From: Candidatus Cacconaster equi | Lineage (GTDB): Bacteria; Bacteroidota; Bacteroidia; Bacteroidales; UBA932 | Direction of reading: 5' to 3' | DNA length: 61,708 nt | NCBI GenBank assembly: GCA_018065895.1 | Contig: JAGHSK010000003.1 | Span: 1-61,708, forward strand | Made by a program: the position numbers and the translations under genes | Notes under the pieces: generated by a model | The model's database searches: none | Seen by the model: only the letters and a program-made list of their open reading frames with translations | Told to the model about the DNA's origin: nothing | Shown: one piece after another, positions 27,569 to 35,570 of the stretch | How the letters are laid out: each line of letters begins with the position of its first letter | Numbering within the stretch: the first letter of the stretch is position 1

Positions 27569-29746
27569 TTAGAAGAACAGAAGTTCACGATATTTCGGAA
27601 GAGTCCACTGCTGGTCGTCAACCATCAGCTCCAGAGCATCTATCCTCTGGCGGATCTCCTCCAGCATCGGAGCGATTCCGTCGTGGTAGGCGATTGCTCT
27701 TTTTCTGGCTGATTCTATCTTGTTGGCAACTTTTCTTCTGTTGATGAGTTCGTCAACAAGCTTTCGGATGTCTGCAACATGCTCTGCTATCTCCTTTACC
27801 GTGGCGATATTTTCCTTTGAAAGGCGGTCTCCTTCCTCTTTCCCGAGTACGGTTTCCATCTTTATGATGTTGTCGAGCAGGGAACTCTGATATTTGGTAG
27901 CGATAGGAATAATGTGATTCAACGCGAGGTCTCCCATTACTCTTGCTTCAATTTGTATTTTCTTCGTATAGGTACTCCACTTGATTTCGTTCCGGGCCTT
28001 CAACTCGCTCTCAGTCATCACGTTTTCCTTGCGGAACATGGCGATGGTCTCTTTTGTCAGATAGTTGTCAAAGATAAGAGGAGTGCTCGATTCGCAGTCG
28101 AGTCCGCGTTTTATGGCTTCATCTTTCCATTCGTCCGAGTATCCGTTGCCGTCGAATCTTACCGGCTTGCAGTATTTTATATATTTACGCAGGACTTTCA
28201 CAATCGCGAATTCCTTCTCTTCACCCTTCCTTACAAGGGCGTCAACATCATCCCTGAACATTTCCAATTGTTCCGCGACGGCAGTGTTGAGAGCAATCAT
28301 TGCCGGAGCACAGTTCGCCTCTGCGCCTACAGCCCTGAATTCGAATCTGTTCCCGGTGAAGGCAAAAGGTGAGGTCCTGTTACGGTCGGTATTGTCGATC
28401 AGAAGCTCCGGAATTTGTGGTATATCCAATTTCAACTCTCTCTTGCTCAGCAATTTGACGAAGTTGTCAGTAGTTTCCATATGATCGAGTACTGAGGAGA
28501 TTTCAGAACCGAGGAAGCTTGATATGATGGCAGGAGGGGCCTCCGCTCCACCCAGTCTGTGGGCATTTGCGGCACTCATCACACTTGCTTTCAGCAGCCC
28601 GTTGTGCCGATATATTGCGGAAAGGGTGTTTACGACGAATGTGATGAATCTCAAATTGTCCTTGTCGCTTTTTCCCGGTGCCATAAGTTGTACCCCGGTG
28701 TCTGTGCCGAGAGACCAGTTGCAGTGTTTTCCGGAACCGTTCACTCCATTGAAAGGCTTTTCGTGGAGCAGGACTCTGAATCCGTGCCTTCTTGCAACGT
28801 CTTTCATCATTGACATGAGAATCATGTTGTGATCTACGGCGAGATTGCACTGTTCGTAAATAGGTGCAAGTTCGAACTGGTTGGGAGCTGTCTCATTGTG
28901 GCAGGTCTTTGCCGGAATTCCAAGTTTCAGCGCCTCAATCTCAAGGTCTTTCATGAAAGCAGCCACTCTTTCCGGAATTGCGCCGAAATAGTGATCGTCA
29001 AGCTGCTGGTTCTTTGCACTTTCGTGCCCCATCAGCGTGCGTCCTGTCAGAATAAGGTCTGGACGGGCCATATAGAGATCTTCGTCAATCAGGAAGTATT
29101 CCTGCTCCCATCCGAGATAGGAGTACACTTTATGCACGCTTTTGTCGAAAAGTCTGCAGACTTCTGTCGCAGCTTTGTCAACCGCACTTATCGATTTGAG
29201 CAGAGGGGCTTTGTAATCCAATGCCTCGCCGGTGTATGCCACGAAGATGGTCGGGATACATAGTGTGTTTCCCATGAGGAATGCAGGGGAGGTTGGGTCC
29301 CATGCGCTGTAGCCTCGTGCTTCAAAGGTGCTTCTGATGCCTCCATTCGGGAATGAGGATGCGTCAGGTTCCTGTTGGGTCAGCAGCTTTCCCGAGAAAT
29401 TCTCGATTACTCCACCTTTCCCGTCCAGGTCAATGAAGGCGTCGTGTTTTTCGGCAGTAGTTCCCGTGAGAGGGGAGAACCAATGCGTATAGTGGGTTGC
29501 ACCACTGTCAATGGCCCATTTTTTCATCCCTTCGGCAACACTGTCGATGATGGAATTGTCAAGAGATTCGCCGCCTTCTATTACGTTCAGCATTTTGGAA
29601 TAGACATCTGCGGGAAGATATTTGAACATTTTTGATTTGTCAAATACCTTGCACGCGAAGAATTCATCCGGCCTGCCCGGATCCTGAACTTCCAGCGGCT
29701 TTTTGGAGAACGCCGATTCCACGGCATCAAATCTCAACCTGCTCAT
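27569..29746 (-). CDS. glnN: glutamine synthetase type III
   Basis: ATP-dependent synthesis of glutamine from glutamate and ammonia. The 725-residue product is the large GSIII type typical of Bacteroidales, with FSPLTGTTAEKHDAF, YLGWEQEYFLID, the nucleotide region CHNETAPNQFELAP, GSGKHCNWSLGT and SAANAHRLGGAEAPPAI. The ATG at 29746 (MSRLRFDAVESAF) matches the family start; an upstream extension lies in the terminator/promoter region. It has its own promoter box. An ammonia-assimilating enzyme fits with ammonia being available to this cell. Confidence 0.96.
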   Translation of the reverse strand: MSRLRFDAVESAFSKKPLEVQDPGRPDEFFACKVFDKSKMFKYLPADVYSKMLNVIEGGESLDNSIIDSVAEGMKKWAIDSGATHYTHWFSPLTGTTAEKHDAFIDLDGKGGVIENFSGKLLTQQEPDASSFPNGGIRSTFEARGYSAWDPTSPAFLMGNTLCIPTIFVAYTGEALDYKAPLLKSISAVDKAATEVCRLFDKSVHKVYSYLGWEQEYFLIDEDLYMARPDLILTGRTLMGHESAKNQQLDDHYFGAIPERVAAFMKDLEIEALKLGIPAKTCHNETAPNQFELAPIYEQCNLAVDHNMILMSMMKDVARRHGFRVLLHEKPFNGVNGSGKHCNWSLGTDTGVQLMAPGKSDKDNLRFITFVVNTLSAIYRHNGLLKASVMSAANAHRLGGAEAPPAIISSFLGSEISSVLDHMETTDNFVKLLSKRELKLDIPQIPELLIDNTDRNRTSPFAFTGNRFEFRAVGAEANCAPAMIALNTAVAEQLEMFRDDVDALVRKGEEKEFAIVKVLRKYIKYCKPVRFDGNGYSDEWKDEAIKRGLDCESSTPLIFDNYLTKETIAMFRKENVMTESELKARNEIKWSTYTKKIQIEARVMGDLALNHIIPIATKYQSSLLDNIIKMETVLGKEEGDRLSKENIATVKEIAEHVADIRKLVDELINRRKVANKIESARKRAIAYHDGIAPMLEEIRQRIDALELMVDDQQWTLPKYRELLFF

Positions 29747-29766
29747 GATTTTTCGTTTTGCGGGTA

Positions 29767-29774
29767 CAAATATA
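29767..29774 (-). promoter_or_regulatory. -7 promoter box of glnN
   Basis: TATATTTG on the - strand matches TAnnTTTG and lies 20 bp before the glnN ATG, between that gene and the terminator of the upstream nagA-like gene. This supports separate transcription of glnN. Confidence 0.6.
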
Positions 29775-29785
29775 TGGAAAAATGA

Positions 29786-29826
29786 CAAAAATGGCACCGC
29801 ATTTTTATTTTGCGGTGCCATTTTTG
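29786..29826. terminator. strong bidirectional intrinsic terminator
   Basis: A perfect 16 bp inverted repeat (arms 29786-29801 and 29811-29826, core ATGGCACCGCA) with a 9-nt AT loop. A/T runs at the outer ends of the arms give a U-tract in either direction. It ends transcription of the - strand deacetylase gene before glnN. Confidence 0.9.
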
Positions 29827-29857
29827 TGTTTTTATTGCGATTTTGTGGCCGGATTTG

Positions 29858-31018
29858 TTATTCTCCCTTGCAGAATGTGCGGATTACATTGAAATCTTTG
29901 TCGACAATGTTTATGTCGGCATCCTTGCCTTCTGTAATTGTACCCTTTCTGTCAATGGTTCCGAGGAGTCGGGCAGGGGTGGTTGAAGCCATTTCCACTA
30001 CGTCGGCTGCAGGGAGCTTTGTGTCAAAGATGAGATGACGTACCATTTTGTCGATCGGCGAGGTTGAAGAAGCGAATGAAGTGCGTGCTTCATTCATTGC
30101 AATGCCGTCCTCCACATAAAAATTGATGCCTGAAGTACGTATTACTGAACCGCATTTCATACCTGAGCACAAACTTGCGTCTGAAACAATGAGCATCTTC
30201 TTCGGGCCTTTGCACTTGTATGCGATGCGTACAAGTTCATTCGGGAGATGATAACCGTCGCAGATGGCTTCAGTATAAAGTGAGTCGATTGTCAGACCTG
30301 CCTCAACAACACCGCCTATACGGTAAGGCCCTTCTTTGTGGGTCTGGCTCTGCGCATTGTACAGGTGGGTGATTGATGTTGCGCCTTTTTTTACCGCCTC
30401 CTCAACTTGAGATATGGTGGCGCAGCTGTGACCGACTGACAATTGAACTCCCAATTTGGACAAACCTTCGAAATACTCTATGTTGTGACCGTATTCCGGT
30501 GCTATTGTGGCACGGTCAATCACGTCACGGTAATCTTCAAAAATTCGGATGTTCTTGTCGTCCAGCGGAACGATGAGGTATTCGGCCTGGCATCCTTTGT
30601 ATTGAGGATTGAGGAACGGACCCTCAATATGGCTTCCCGCTATCTCGGCTTTACCCGGAGCATTGGTCTTGACAGCCTCGCGAAGTGCTTTGAGACCATT
30701 CTCGATGATGGAAAGTTCATTCGTCATGAATGTCGGATAAATCATCGTGACACCATGCTGCTGATAGTAGTCGCGCATTCCGTATATGTCCTCGATGGTT
30801 CCGTTTCCTACGTCATAACCATTTCCACCGTGTACGTGAGAGTCGATATAACCCGGAACAGCTATGTTGCCTTTACCGTCAATAATCTCTTCGGCTTCTA
30901 TTCTGGCATCGGCTTCTCTATAAATTTTTGAGATTTTTTCGTCTTCTATCAGAATGGATCCCTTTTCAATTATCTCACCTTCAGCATAAATTGTGAGATT
31001 TTTCAGATACTTCTTCAT
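29858..31018 (-). CDS. nagA: N-acetylglucosamine-6-phosphate deacetylase
   Basis: Removes the acetyl group from GlcNAc-6-phosphate in amino-sugar catabolism and cell-wall recycling. The 386-residue amidohydrolase has the metal motif DSHVHGGNGYD, the Glu ligand in GSHIEGPFLNP, VGHSCAT, THLYNAQS and the catalytic Asp in IVSDASLCSG. The ATG at 31018 (MKKYLKNLTIYAEG) is chosen; a much longer reading frame upstream crosses the divergent transporter gene and is not conserved. Monocistronic between its own promoter and the terminator. Confidence 0.9.
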   Translation of the reverse strand: MKKYLKNLTIYAEGEIIEKGSILIEDEKISKIYREADARIEAEEIIDGKGNIAVPGYIDSHVHGGNGYDVGNGTIEDIYGMRDYYQQHGVTMIYPTFMTNELSIIENGLKALREAVKTNAPGKAEIAGSHIEGPFLNPQYKGCQAEYLIVPLDDKNIRIFEDYRDVIDRATIAPEYGHNIEYFEGLSKLGVQLSVGHSCATISQVEEAVKKGATSITHLYNAQSQTHKEGPYRIGGVVEAGLTIDSLYTEAICDGYHLPNELVRIAYKCKGPKKMLIVSDASLCSGMKCGSVIRTSGINFYVEDGIAMNEARTSFASSTSPIDKMVRHLIFDTKLPAADVVEMASTTPARLLGTIDRKGTITEGKDADINIVDKDFNVIRTFCKGE

Positions 31019-31039
31019 TTTGTTCGAATTTTTGCGCGG

Positions 31040-31047
31040 CAAAGTTA
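31040..31047 (-). promoter_or_regulatory. -7 promoter box of nagA
   Basis: TAACTTTG on the - strand matches TAnnTTTG, 21 bp before the nagA ATG. The 82 bp divergent gap to the transporter gene also holds a weaker TAACTTTA on the + strand at 31069-31076 that may serve the transporter operon. Confidence 0.55.
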
Positions 31048-31100
31048 AAAATTTTAATGCAATATTAGTAACTTTACAAGAATTAACATTGAAGCGCAAT

Positions 31101-32279
31101 ATGAAGAAAATACATATGGGACTCCTCTCCAAAGTTCTCATTGCGATTGCATTGGGTATTTTATGTCCCTCTTTGTTCCCGGATTGGCTGTCAAGATGTT
31201 TTGTGACTTTCAATTCAATCTTCAGCAACTTTCTGAATTTGTTCATTCCTATTCTGATTATAGGCCTGATAACCCCGGGTATATTCGAATTGGGCTCCGG
31301 AGCCGGAAAACTGCTTCTGATTACAGCCTTGATTGCATACACATCCACTGTCCTTGCCGGATTGTTTTCGTATGGAGTATGCTCTGCCACTTATGACAAC
31401 ATACTCGGTGATTCTATGACGGCCCTCGGCAATCTTGATATGTCCGGAGGCCTTGATCCATATTTCACCATTGCGATGCCGCCTTTCATGGATGTCACCA
31501 CAGCTCTCGTTCTTGCCTTCGTCCTTGGACTGACGTTGATTCACATCAAGACCGGATCAATCAGGGATGTTATGAAGGAGGTGCGTGAAATAGTCTTCAT
31601 GGTAATCAGAAAGGTGATCATCCCGCTTCTTCCTATCTTTATTTTCGGAATATTCCTTAAGATGGGTGAAGAAGGCAAGGTGGCTCCGGTAATGGGAATG
31701 TTTTTGAAGATGATCCTTGTGATCTTCGCAATGCACGTCACTTTCCTTATAATGCAGTTCTTCGTGGCCGGGGCAATTACAAACAAGAATCCGTTCCGCG
31801 CACTTTGGAATATGCTTCCGGCATATCTTACGGCTCTCGGAACTCAGTCATCCGCAGCCACCATTCCGGTAACTCACGCGCAAACGCTCAAGAATGGAGT
31901 GGATCCGGACGTGGCCGATTTCGTAATACCGTTATGCGCCACGATCCATCTTTCCTGCAGCATGCTTAAGATAGTTGCATGCGCGTATGCGGTATCCCTC
32001 AGTATGGGTATGGACATTTCAATGTCCACATATCTGGGCTTTATCTTTATGCTTGCAATCACTATGGTGGCCGCCCCTGGTGTGCCGGGCGGCGCAATTA
32101 TGGCGGCTCTCGGATTGCTTTCGTCCATCCTGGGATTCGACGCGAACCTTCAGGGGCTTATGATAGCCCTTTATATAGCTATGGATAGCTTCGGAACTGC
32201 CGGCAACGTAACCGGAGATGGAGCAATCGCTCTTATAGTTAACAAGATAAAACCAATGGTCAAGAATGCAGAAGTTTAA
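31101..32279 (+). CDS. dicarboxylate/amino acid:cation symporter (DAACS family)
   Basis: Predicted inner-membrane secondary transporter that imports an acidic amino acid or dicarboxylate with Na+ or H+. The 392-residue product is hydrophobic throughout, with about eight membrane segments plus re-entrant loops. It shows the DAACS hallmark TQSSAATIPVT and a C-terminal GTAGNVTGDGAIALIV. Substrate (glutamate, aspartate, serine/threonine or C4-dicarboxylate) cannot be fixed from sequence. The ATG at 31101 is chosen over an upstream in-frame start that overlaps nagA. It overlaps the omega-amidase gene by 14 bp. Confidence 0.85.
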   Translation: MKKIHMGLLSKVLIAIALGILCPSLFPDWLSRCFVTFNSIFSNFLNLFIPILIIGLITPGIFELGSGAGKLLLITALIAYTSTVLAGLFSYGVCSATYDNILGDSMTALGNLDMSGGLDPYFTIAMPPFMDVTTALVLAFVLGLTLIHIKTGSIRDVMKEVREIVFMVIRKVIIPLLPIFIFGIFLKMGEEGKVAPVMGMFLKMILVIFAMHVTFLIMQFFVAGAITNKNPFRALWNMLPAYLTALGTQSSAATIPVTHAQTLKNGVDPDVADFVIPLCATIHLSCSMLKIVACAYAVSLSMGMDISMSTYLGFIFMLAITMVAAPGVPGGAIMAALGLLSSILGFDANLQGLMIALYIAMDSFGTAGNVTGDGAIALIVNKIKPMVKNAEV

Positions 32280-33051
32280 AATATCCCTATGTCAGGTCGA
32301 TACGGTCTGGGAAAATGCACAGGCAACCATAGATGCGCTGGAACCTGCAGTGCGCCGTTTCTGTGCAAAGAAGAATCCTGACCTCCTTGTCCTGCCTGAA
32401 ACGTATTCGGTCGGATTCACCATGAATCCGGAGGTTGCGGAAGATCCTGACGGACCGTCAGTAAGGTGGTTGCGGAAAATATCCTCAGAGACAGGCGCCG
32501 CCGTGATAGGCTCGGTCCCCATAAAGGAGAATGGACTCCGTTTCAACCGCTGTTTTTTCATCACTCCTGACGGAAAGCAGTTCAAGTATGACAAGAGGCA
32601 TCTTTTCAATCCTTCCGGTGAGGGCGGTACATATACTCCCGGAAAAGATATGCTTACGGTGGAATACAAGGGCTGGAAAATTGAATTGAACGTCTGCTAT
32701 GACCTGCGTTTTCCGGTGTGGAGCCGTAATGCGGGCAATCGATACGATCTGCTGGTCAATATAGCGAACTGGCCAACTGTCCGCATAGGGGCTGCGGAGA
32801 TACTTGCAAAGGCAAGGGCTGTGGAGAATGTGGCGTATATGGTTTTTTGCAACAGGGTCGGGGATGATGCAGTATGCACCTACAACGGACACTCGCATAT
32901 ACTTGATTTCTTCGGGGCTGACGTGGCTCGGAGAATGAGGGTTGATGGGACAAGTTTCCTTTATGCGGAACTGGACCATGAAAGCCTGATGCAGTTCAGG
33001 GAGAAGTTCCCTGCCTGGAAGGACGGCGACAGTTTTGATATCAAATTCTGA
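32266..33051 (+). CDS. omega-amidase / nitrilase-family C-N hydrolase
   Basis: Nitrilase-superfamily enzyme of 261 residues, most like omega-amidases (YafV/NIT2 group) that hydrolyse alpha-ketoglutaramate or alpha-ketosuccinamate and release ammonia. The catalytic triad is visible: Glu in LPETYSVGF, Lys in YDKRHLF and Cys in NVCYDLRFPVWSRN. The Trp after the Cys motif and the ETYSVGF motif suit the omega-amidase subgroup. Overlapping the DAACS transporter gene by 14 bp suggests linked amino-acid nitrogen metabolism. The subfamily is inferred from motifs only. Confidence 0.85.
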   Translation: MQKFKISLCQVDTVWENAQATIDALEPAVRRFCAKKNPDLLVLPETYSVGFTMNPEVAEDPDGPSVRWLRKISSETGAAVIGSVPIKENGLRFNRCFFITPDGKQFKYDKRHLFNPSGEGGTYTPGKDMLTVEYKGWKIELNVCYDLRFPVWSRNAGNRYDLLVNIANWPTVRIGAAEILAKARAVENVAYMVFCNRVGDDAVCTYNGHSHILDFFGADVARRMRVDGTSFLYAELDHESLMQFREKFPAWKDGDSFDIKF

Positions 33052-33071
33052 ACAGATAAACAGTTGAAAAG

Positions 33072-34706
33072 ATGAGCAGGAAAAATTCATTTGCAAAAGT
33101 TATCGGTTTTGTTCTCTCTTTTGTAATAGCAGGCGCATTGCTCGGTTGGGGCGCAAGCGCGGTGTTCGGGGGCAAAACCGGAACGTTCACAATAACCTTT
33201 TGTGAGACTACGGATACGCACGGGGCTTTCTTCGATTCCCTTTATGTCGACGGACTTGCCAACAAGACGTCATTCTCGAATGTCTCTTCATACCTCAGGA
33301 AGATCCGTGGGGATGGTGAATGTCCGATAGTTGTCGATGCGGGTGACAATCTGCAGGGCGACAATGCCGCCTATTATTTCAATTTTGTGAATGTCGTAGA
33401 TTCTCACCTCGTTTCCAGGATATTCAACTATCTTGACTACGACGCTTTGATTGTTGGAAACCACGACATTGAACCGGGACATGGTGTATATGACAGAGTG
33501 GCGAAGGAGATAGGAATCCCATACCTTGCCTCAAATGCACTTCATTCCGAGGGTTTGAAATCGGGGAAACCTTATTTTGAAGAATATACGGTGGTGAAAC
33601 GCAATGGGGTGAAAGTCGCCGTCATTGGCATGACGAATGCCAACATAAAATCGTGGCTGGCAGAGGAGAAGTGGAAAGGTATGGATTTCAGGGTTATATC
33701 GGATATGGCGCAGGAGACTGTTGACCGCATTGTAAAAAAAACTCGTCCTAACCTTGTTGTCCTCGTCATGCATACGGGGTGTGGAACCGGTGAGAGAGAT
33801 ATTGAGAATGAAGCAAGATATATCGCCTCCAACCTTAAAGGAATAGACGTAGTCCTGTATGGCCATGATCATACCGCCGTATCTGAAATCGTGGATAATC
33901 CGAATGGGGAGGTAGCATTCATGAATGCCGGAACAAAAAATGCAAATGTGGCGCGTTGTGACGTGACACTTGAAATGAAATATGGCCGTGTCCTGTCACG
34001 TAAGTTCGAAACGAGGCTTGTGCCTATGGATGAGTATGAACCTGATCCGGATTTCAACACTTACTTCAAGTCATATTATGATGAAGTCAAGGCTTTTGCA
34101 AACAAGGAAATAGGCGATTTGAACGCCGATCTGGATTTCACCTGCGCCCTTGACGGCCCTTCCGCCTTTATCAGTCTGATACATGCAGTTCAGCTTGAAG
34201 CCACTGGCGCTGACATCTCCATAACGGCTCCACTCTCACTGAATGGCGGTGTTAGCAAGGGAAAAGTCACCTTCAGGGACCTCGCAAACATATACAGGTT
34301 TGAGAATACTCTCAACAAGGTCGAGATGACCGGCCGGCAGATCAAGGATTATCTGGAGTATTCTTACGATAACTGGATCAGGAGAGAGGGTCCTACATAC
34401 AATTATGATTCGGCTGAAGGCATTGACTATAATGTCAGTCTATCCGCAGAAAAAGGCAACAGGATCACCATTCTGCAACTGTCTTCAGGAAGACCTTTCA
34501 AAATGGACGAAGTATATACGGTTGCAATGAATTCATATCGTTCGAGCGGCGGTGGAAAACTGCTTCTCAACGGCGCGGGCATCGAGCCGAAGGATTTGAA
34601 AATAATTGACAAATACAAGGACATCAGAAGCCTTGTCGGAGACTACATTTCAAAACACGTGGAAGTGGATCCAAAGGCTTCATCCAATTGGAAGTTTGTA
34701 AAATAA
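33072..34706 (+). CDS. 5'-nucleotidase / 2',3'-cyclic phosphodiesterase family protein
   Basis: Exported metallophosphoesterase of the UshA family, likely dephosphorylating nucleotides in the periplasm. The 544-residue product has an N-terminal hydrophobic signal or anchor (about residues 10-32) and a metallophosphatase domain with TTDTHGAFFD, DAGDNLQGD, GNHDIEPG, VMHTGCG and YGHDHTA. A C-terminal 5_nucleotid_C domain follows, with SITAPLSLNGGVSKGKVTFRD. All metal-binding motifs appear present. Starts 20 bp after the omega-amidase. Confidence 0.9.
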   Translation: MSRKNSFAKVIGFVLSFVIAGALLGWGASAVFGGKTGTFTITFCETTDTHGAFFDSLYVDGLANKTSFSNVSSYLRKIRGDGECPIVVDAGDNLQGDNAAYYFNFVNVVDSHLVSRIFNYLDYDALIVGNHDIEPGHGVYDRVAKEIGIPYLASNALHSEGLKSGKPYFEEYTVVKRNGVKVAVIGMTNANIKSWLAEEKWKGMDFRVISDMAQETVDRIVKKTRPNLVVLVMHTGCGTGERDIENEARYIASNLKGIDVVLYGHDHTAVSEIVDNPNGEVAFMNAGTKNANVARCDVTLEMKYGRVLSRKFETRLVPMDEYEPDPDFNTYFKSYYDEVKAFANKEIGDLNADLDFTCALDGPSAFISLIHAVQLEATGADISITAPLSLNGGVSKGKVTFRDLANIYRFENTLNKVEMTGRQIKDYLEYSYDNWIRREGPTYNYDSAEGIDYNVSLSAEKGNRITILQLSSGRPFKMDEVYTVAMNSYRSSGGGKLLLNGAGIEPKDLKIIDKYKDIRSLVGDYISKHVEVDPKASSNWKFVK

Positions 34707-34710
34707 TATA

Positions 34711-34718
34711 TAAATTTG
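34711..34718 (+). promoter_or_regulatory. -7 promoter box of the zapB-like/zapA pair
   Basis: TAAATTTG matches TAnnTTTG immediately after the nucleotidase stop codon and 15 bp before the next ATG, implying a very short 5' leader. Confidence 0.5.
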
Positions 34719-34733
34719 CAAAAATTACGGTTT

Positions 34734-35015
34734 ATGGAAAATATTTCCAAGAGGCTGAGTGACAAGGTGGAAGAGCTCATATCGAGGTATGAGGCTTCAA
34801 AGGCTGAAAATGCTGCCTTGAAAGAAGAACTGGCCCGAAAAGACCGTCAATTACAAAGTACAACAAAGAAACTGAATGAATTAGAAACAGAAATAGATAA
34901 CTTACGATTGAAAGAAGCATTTCTGGGCTTGTCGGCTGACCCAGCCCAGGCGAAGAAGAGAGTTGCCCTACTGATAAAAGAGATTGATTCCTGTATAGCG
35001 TTACTGAGCGATTAG
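34734..35015 (+). CDS. small coiled-coil protein, ZapB-like
   Basis: A 93-residue, almost wholly alpha-helical coiled coil (residues about 5-65, for example SRYEASKAENAALKEELARK) with a short helical tail. It lies 3 bp before zapA, an arrangement that suggests a role with ZapA at the FtsZ division ring, as ZapB has in proteobacteria. Primary sequence alone is low-complexity helical and does not prove homology to ZapB. I take the ATG at 34734; a TTG further upstream would lie within the promoter. Confidence 0.65.
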   Translation: MENISKRLSDKVEELISRYEASKAENAALKEELARKDRQLQSTTKKLNELETEIDNLRLKEAFLGLSADPAQAKKRVALLIKEIDSCIALLSD

Positions 35016-35018
35016 ACT

Positions 35019-35309
35019 ATGAAACAGAATATTTCCGTAAAGATTGCAGGGAGGGAGTTCGGTCTGTCAATCGAGTCTGAGAAGGAAGAAAGGATCCGCG
35101 CGGCAGTTGCCCGGATAAATGAAGAGATAGATTCCCTTAAATTTGACTACAGGGGAGTGGATGACGCTGAAATCTTGAGAATTGTCCTTTTGTCTGAGGA
35201 AAAGAGATTGGTAGATTTGGAAACAGAAAGCAGTGAAGAGCACGAAAAGATGCTACGCAGTCTGGAGACGCTTGACACTGAACTTGGAGAATATCTTCTT
35301 AGCCGTTAG
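35019..35309 (+). CDS. zapA: cell division protein ZapA
   Basis: ZapA cross-links FtsZ protofilaments at the division site. The 96-residue product has the typical N-terminal beta-hairpin (ISVKIAGREFGLSIESEKEERIRAAV) followed by a long dimerisation helix. Size and order fit the family. Its final three codons (AGC CGT TAG) can pair perfectly with the 3' end of the downstream structured RNA. Confidence 0.9.
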   Translation: MKQNISVKIAGREFGLSIESEKEERIRAAVARINEEIDSLKFDYRGVDDAEILRIVLLSEEKRLVDLETESSEEHEKMLRSLETLDTELGEYLLSR

Positions 35310-35490
35310 TCTTGCTCTTTGCCAAAATCAACACTAAAAACAAAAAACGAGCGTACTCGAACGTTAAAGACAGGCCTGGGTTACCCTTCGGGGGATTCTA
35401 TTTGATAGGACGTTGGAAGTCTGCGACTTAATTCGGAGCTCAAATCTTATATCCTAAGATTTTTCGACAGACCGGCTAACGGCTTTTTTA
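35301..35490 (+). ncRNA. structured non-coding RNA between zapA and rny, candidate 6S RNA
   Basis: About 190 nt with no ORF. AGCCGTTAG at 35301-35309 is perfectly complementary to CTAACGGCT at 35476-35484, which runs into a T6 tract: a long-range closing stem plus U-run, as in 6S RNA. GUCU/AGAC just inside extends it after a bulge. Internal hairpins are visible: a CCCUUCGGGG tetraloop stem near 35385, and AAATCTTA/TAAGATTT around 35445-35465. Synteny downstream of zapA and a length near 190 nt fit 6S RNA (ssrS). I could not confirm the central promoter-mimicking bubble, and another conserved Bacteroidales RNA is possible. Confidence 0.5.
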
Positions 35491-35498
35491 GTCTTTCA

Positions 35499-35569
35499 AT
35501 TGTAAATCAGAATCATTTCAGAACTGATTCTTCATAGTGGACAATTTTAAATCACTATATATTTACAAT
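35499..35569 (+). promoter_or_regulatory. three-way-junction RNA element in the rny leader
   Basis: ATTGTAAAT (35499-35507) pairs with ATTTACAAT (35561-35569), enclosing two hairpins. They are AGAATCA/TGATTCT (35509-35515, 35525-35531) and ATAGTG/CACTAT (35534-35539, 35553-35558). The junction strands are only 1, 2 and 2 nt. The closing stem ends one base before the rny ATG, so its folding would hide the start region. Candidate autoregulatory leader; no known family is assigned. Confidence 0.5.
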
Positions 35570-35570
35570 T

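Noticed and set aside
31019-31390. Long N-terminal extension of nagA
   Set aside because: It runs through the divergent symporter gene and the promoter region; the 386-residue form matches the family length and start.
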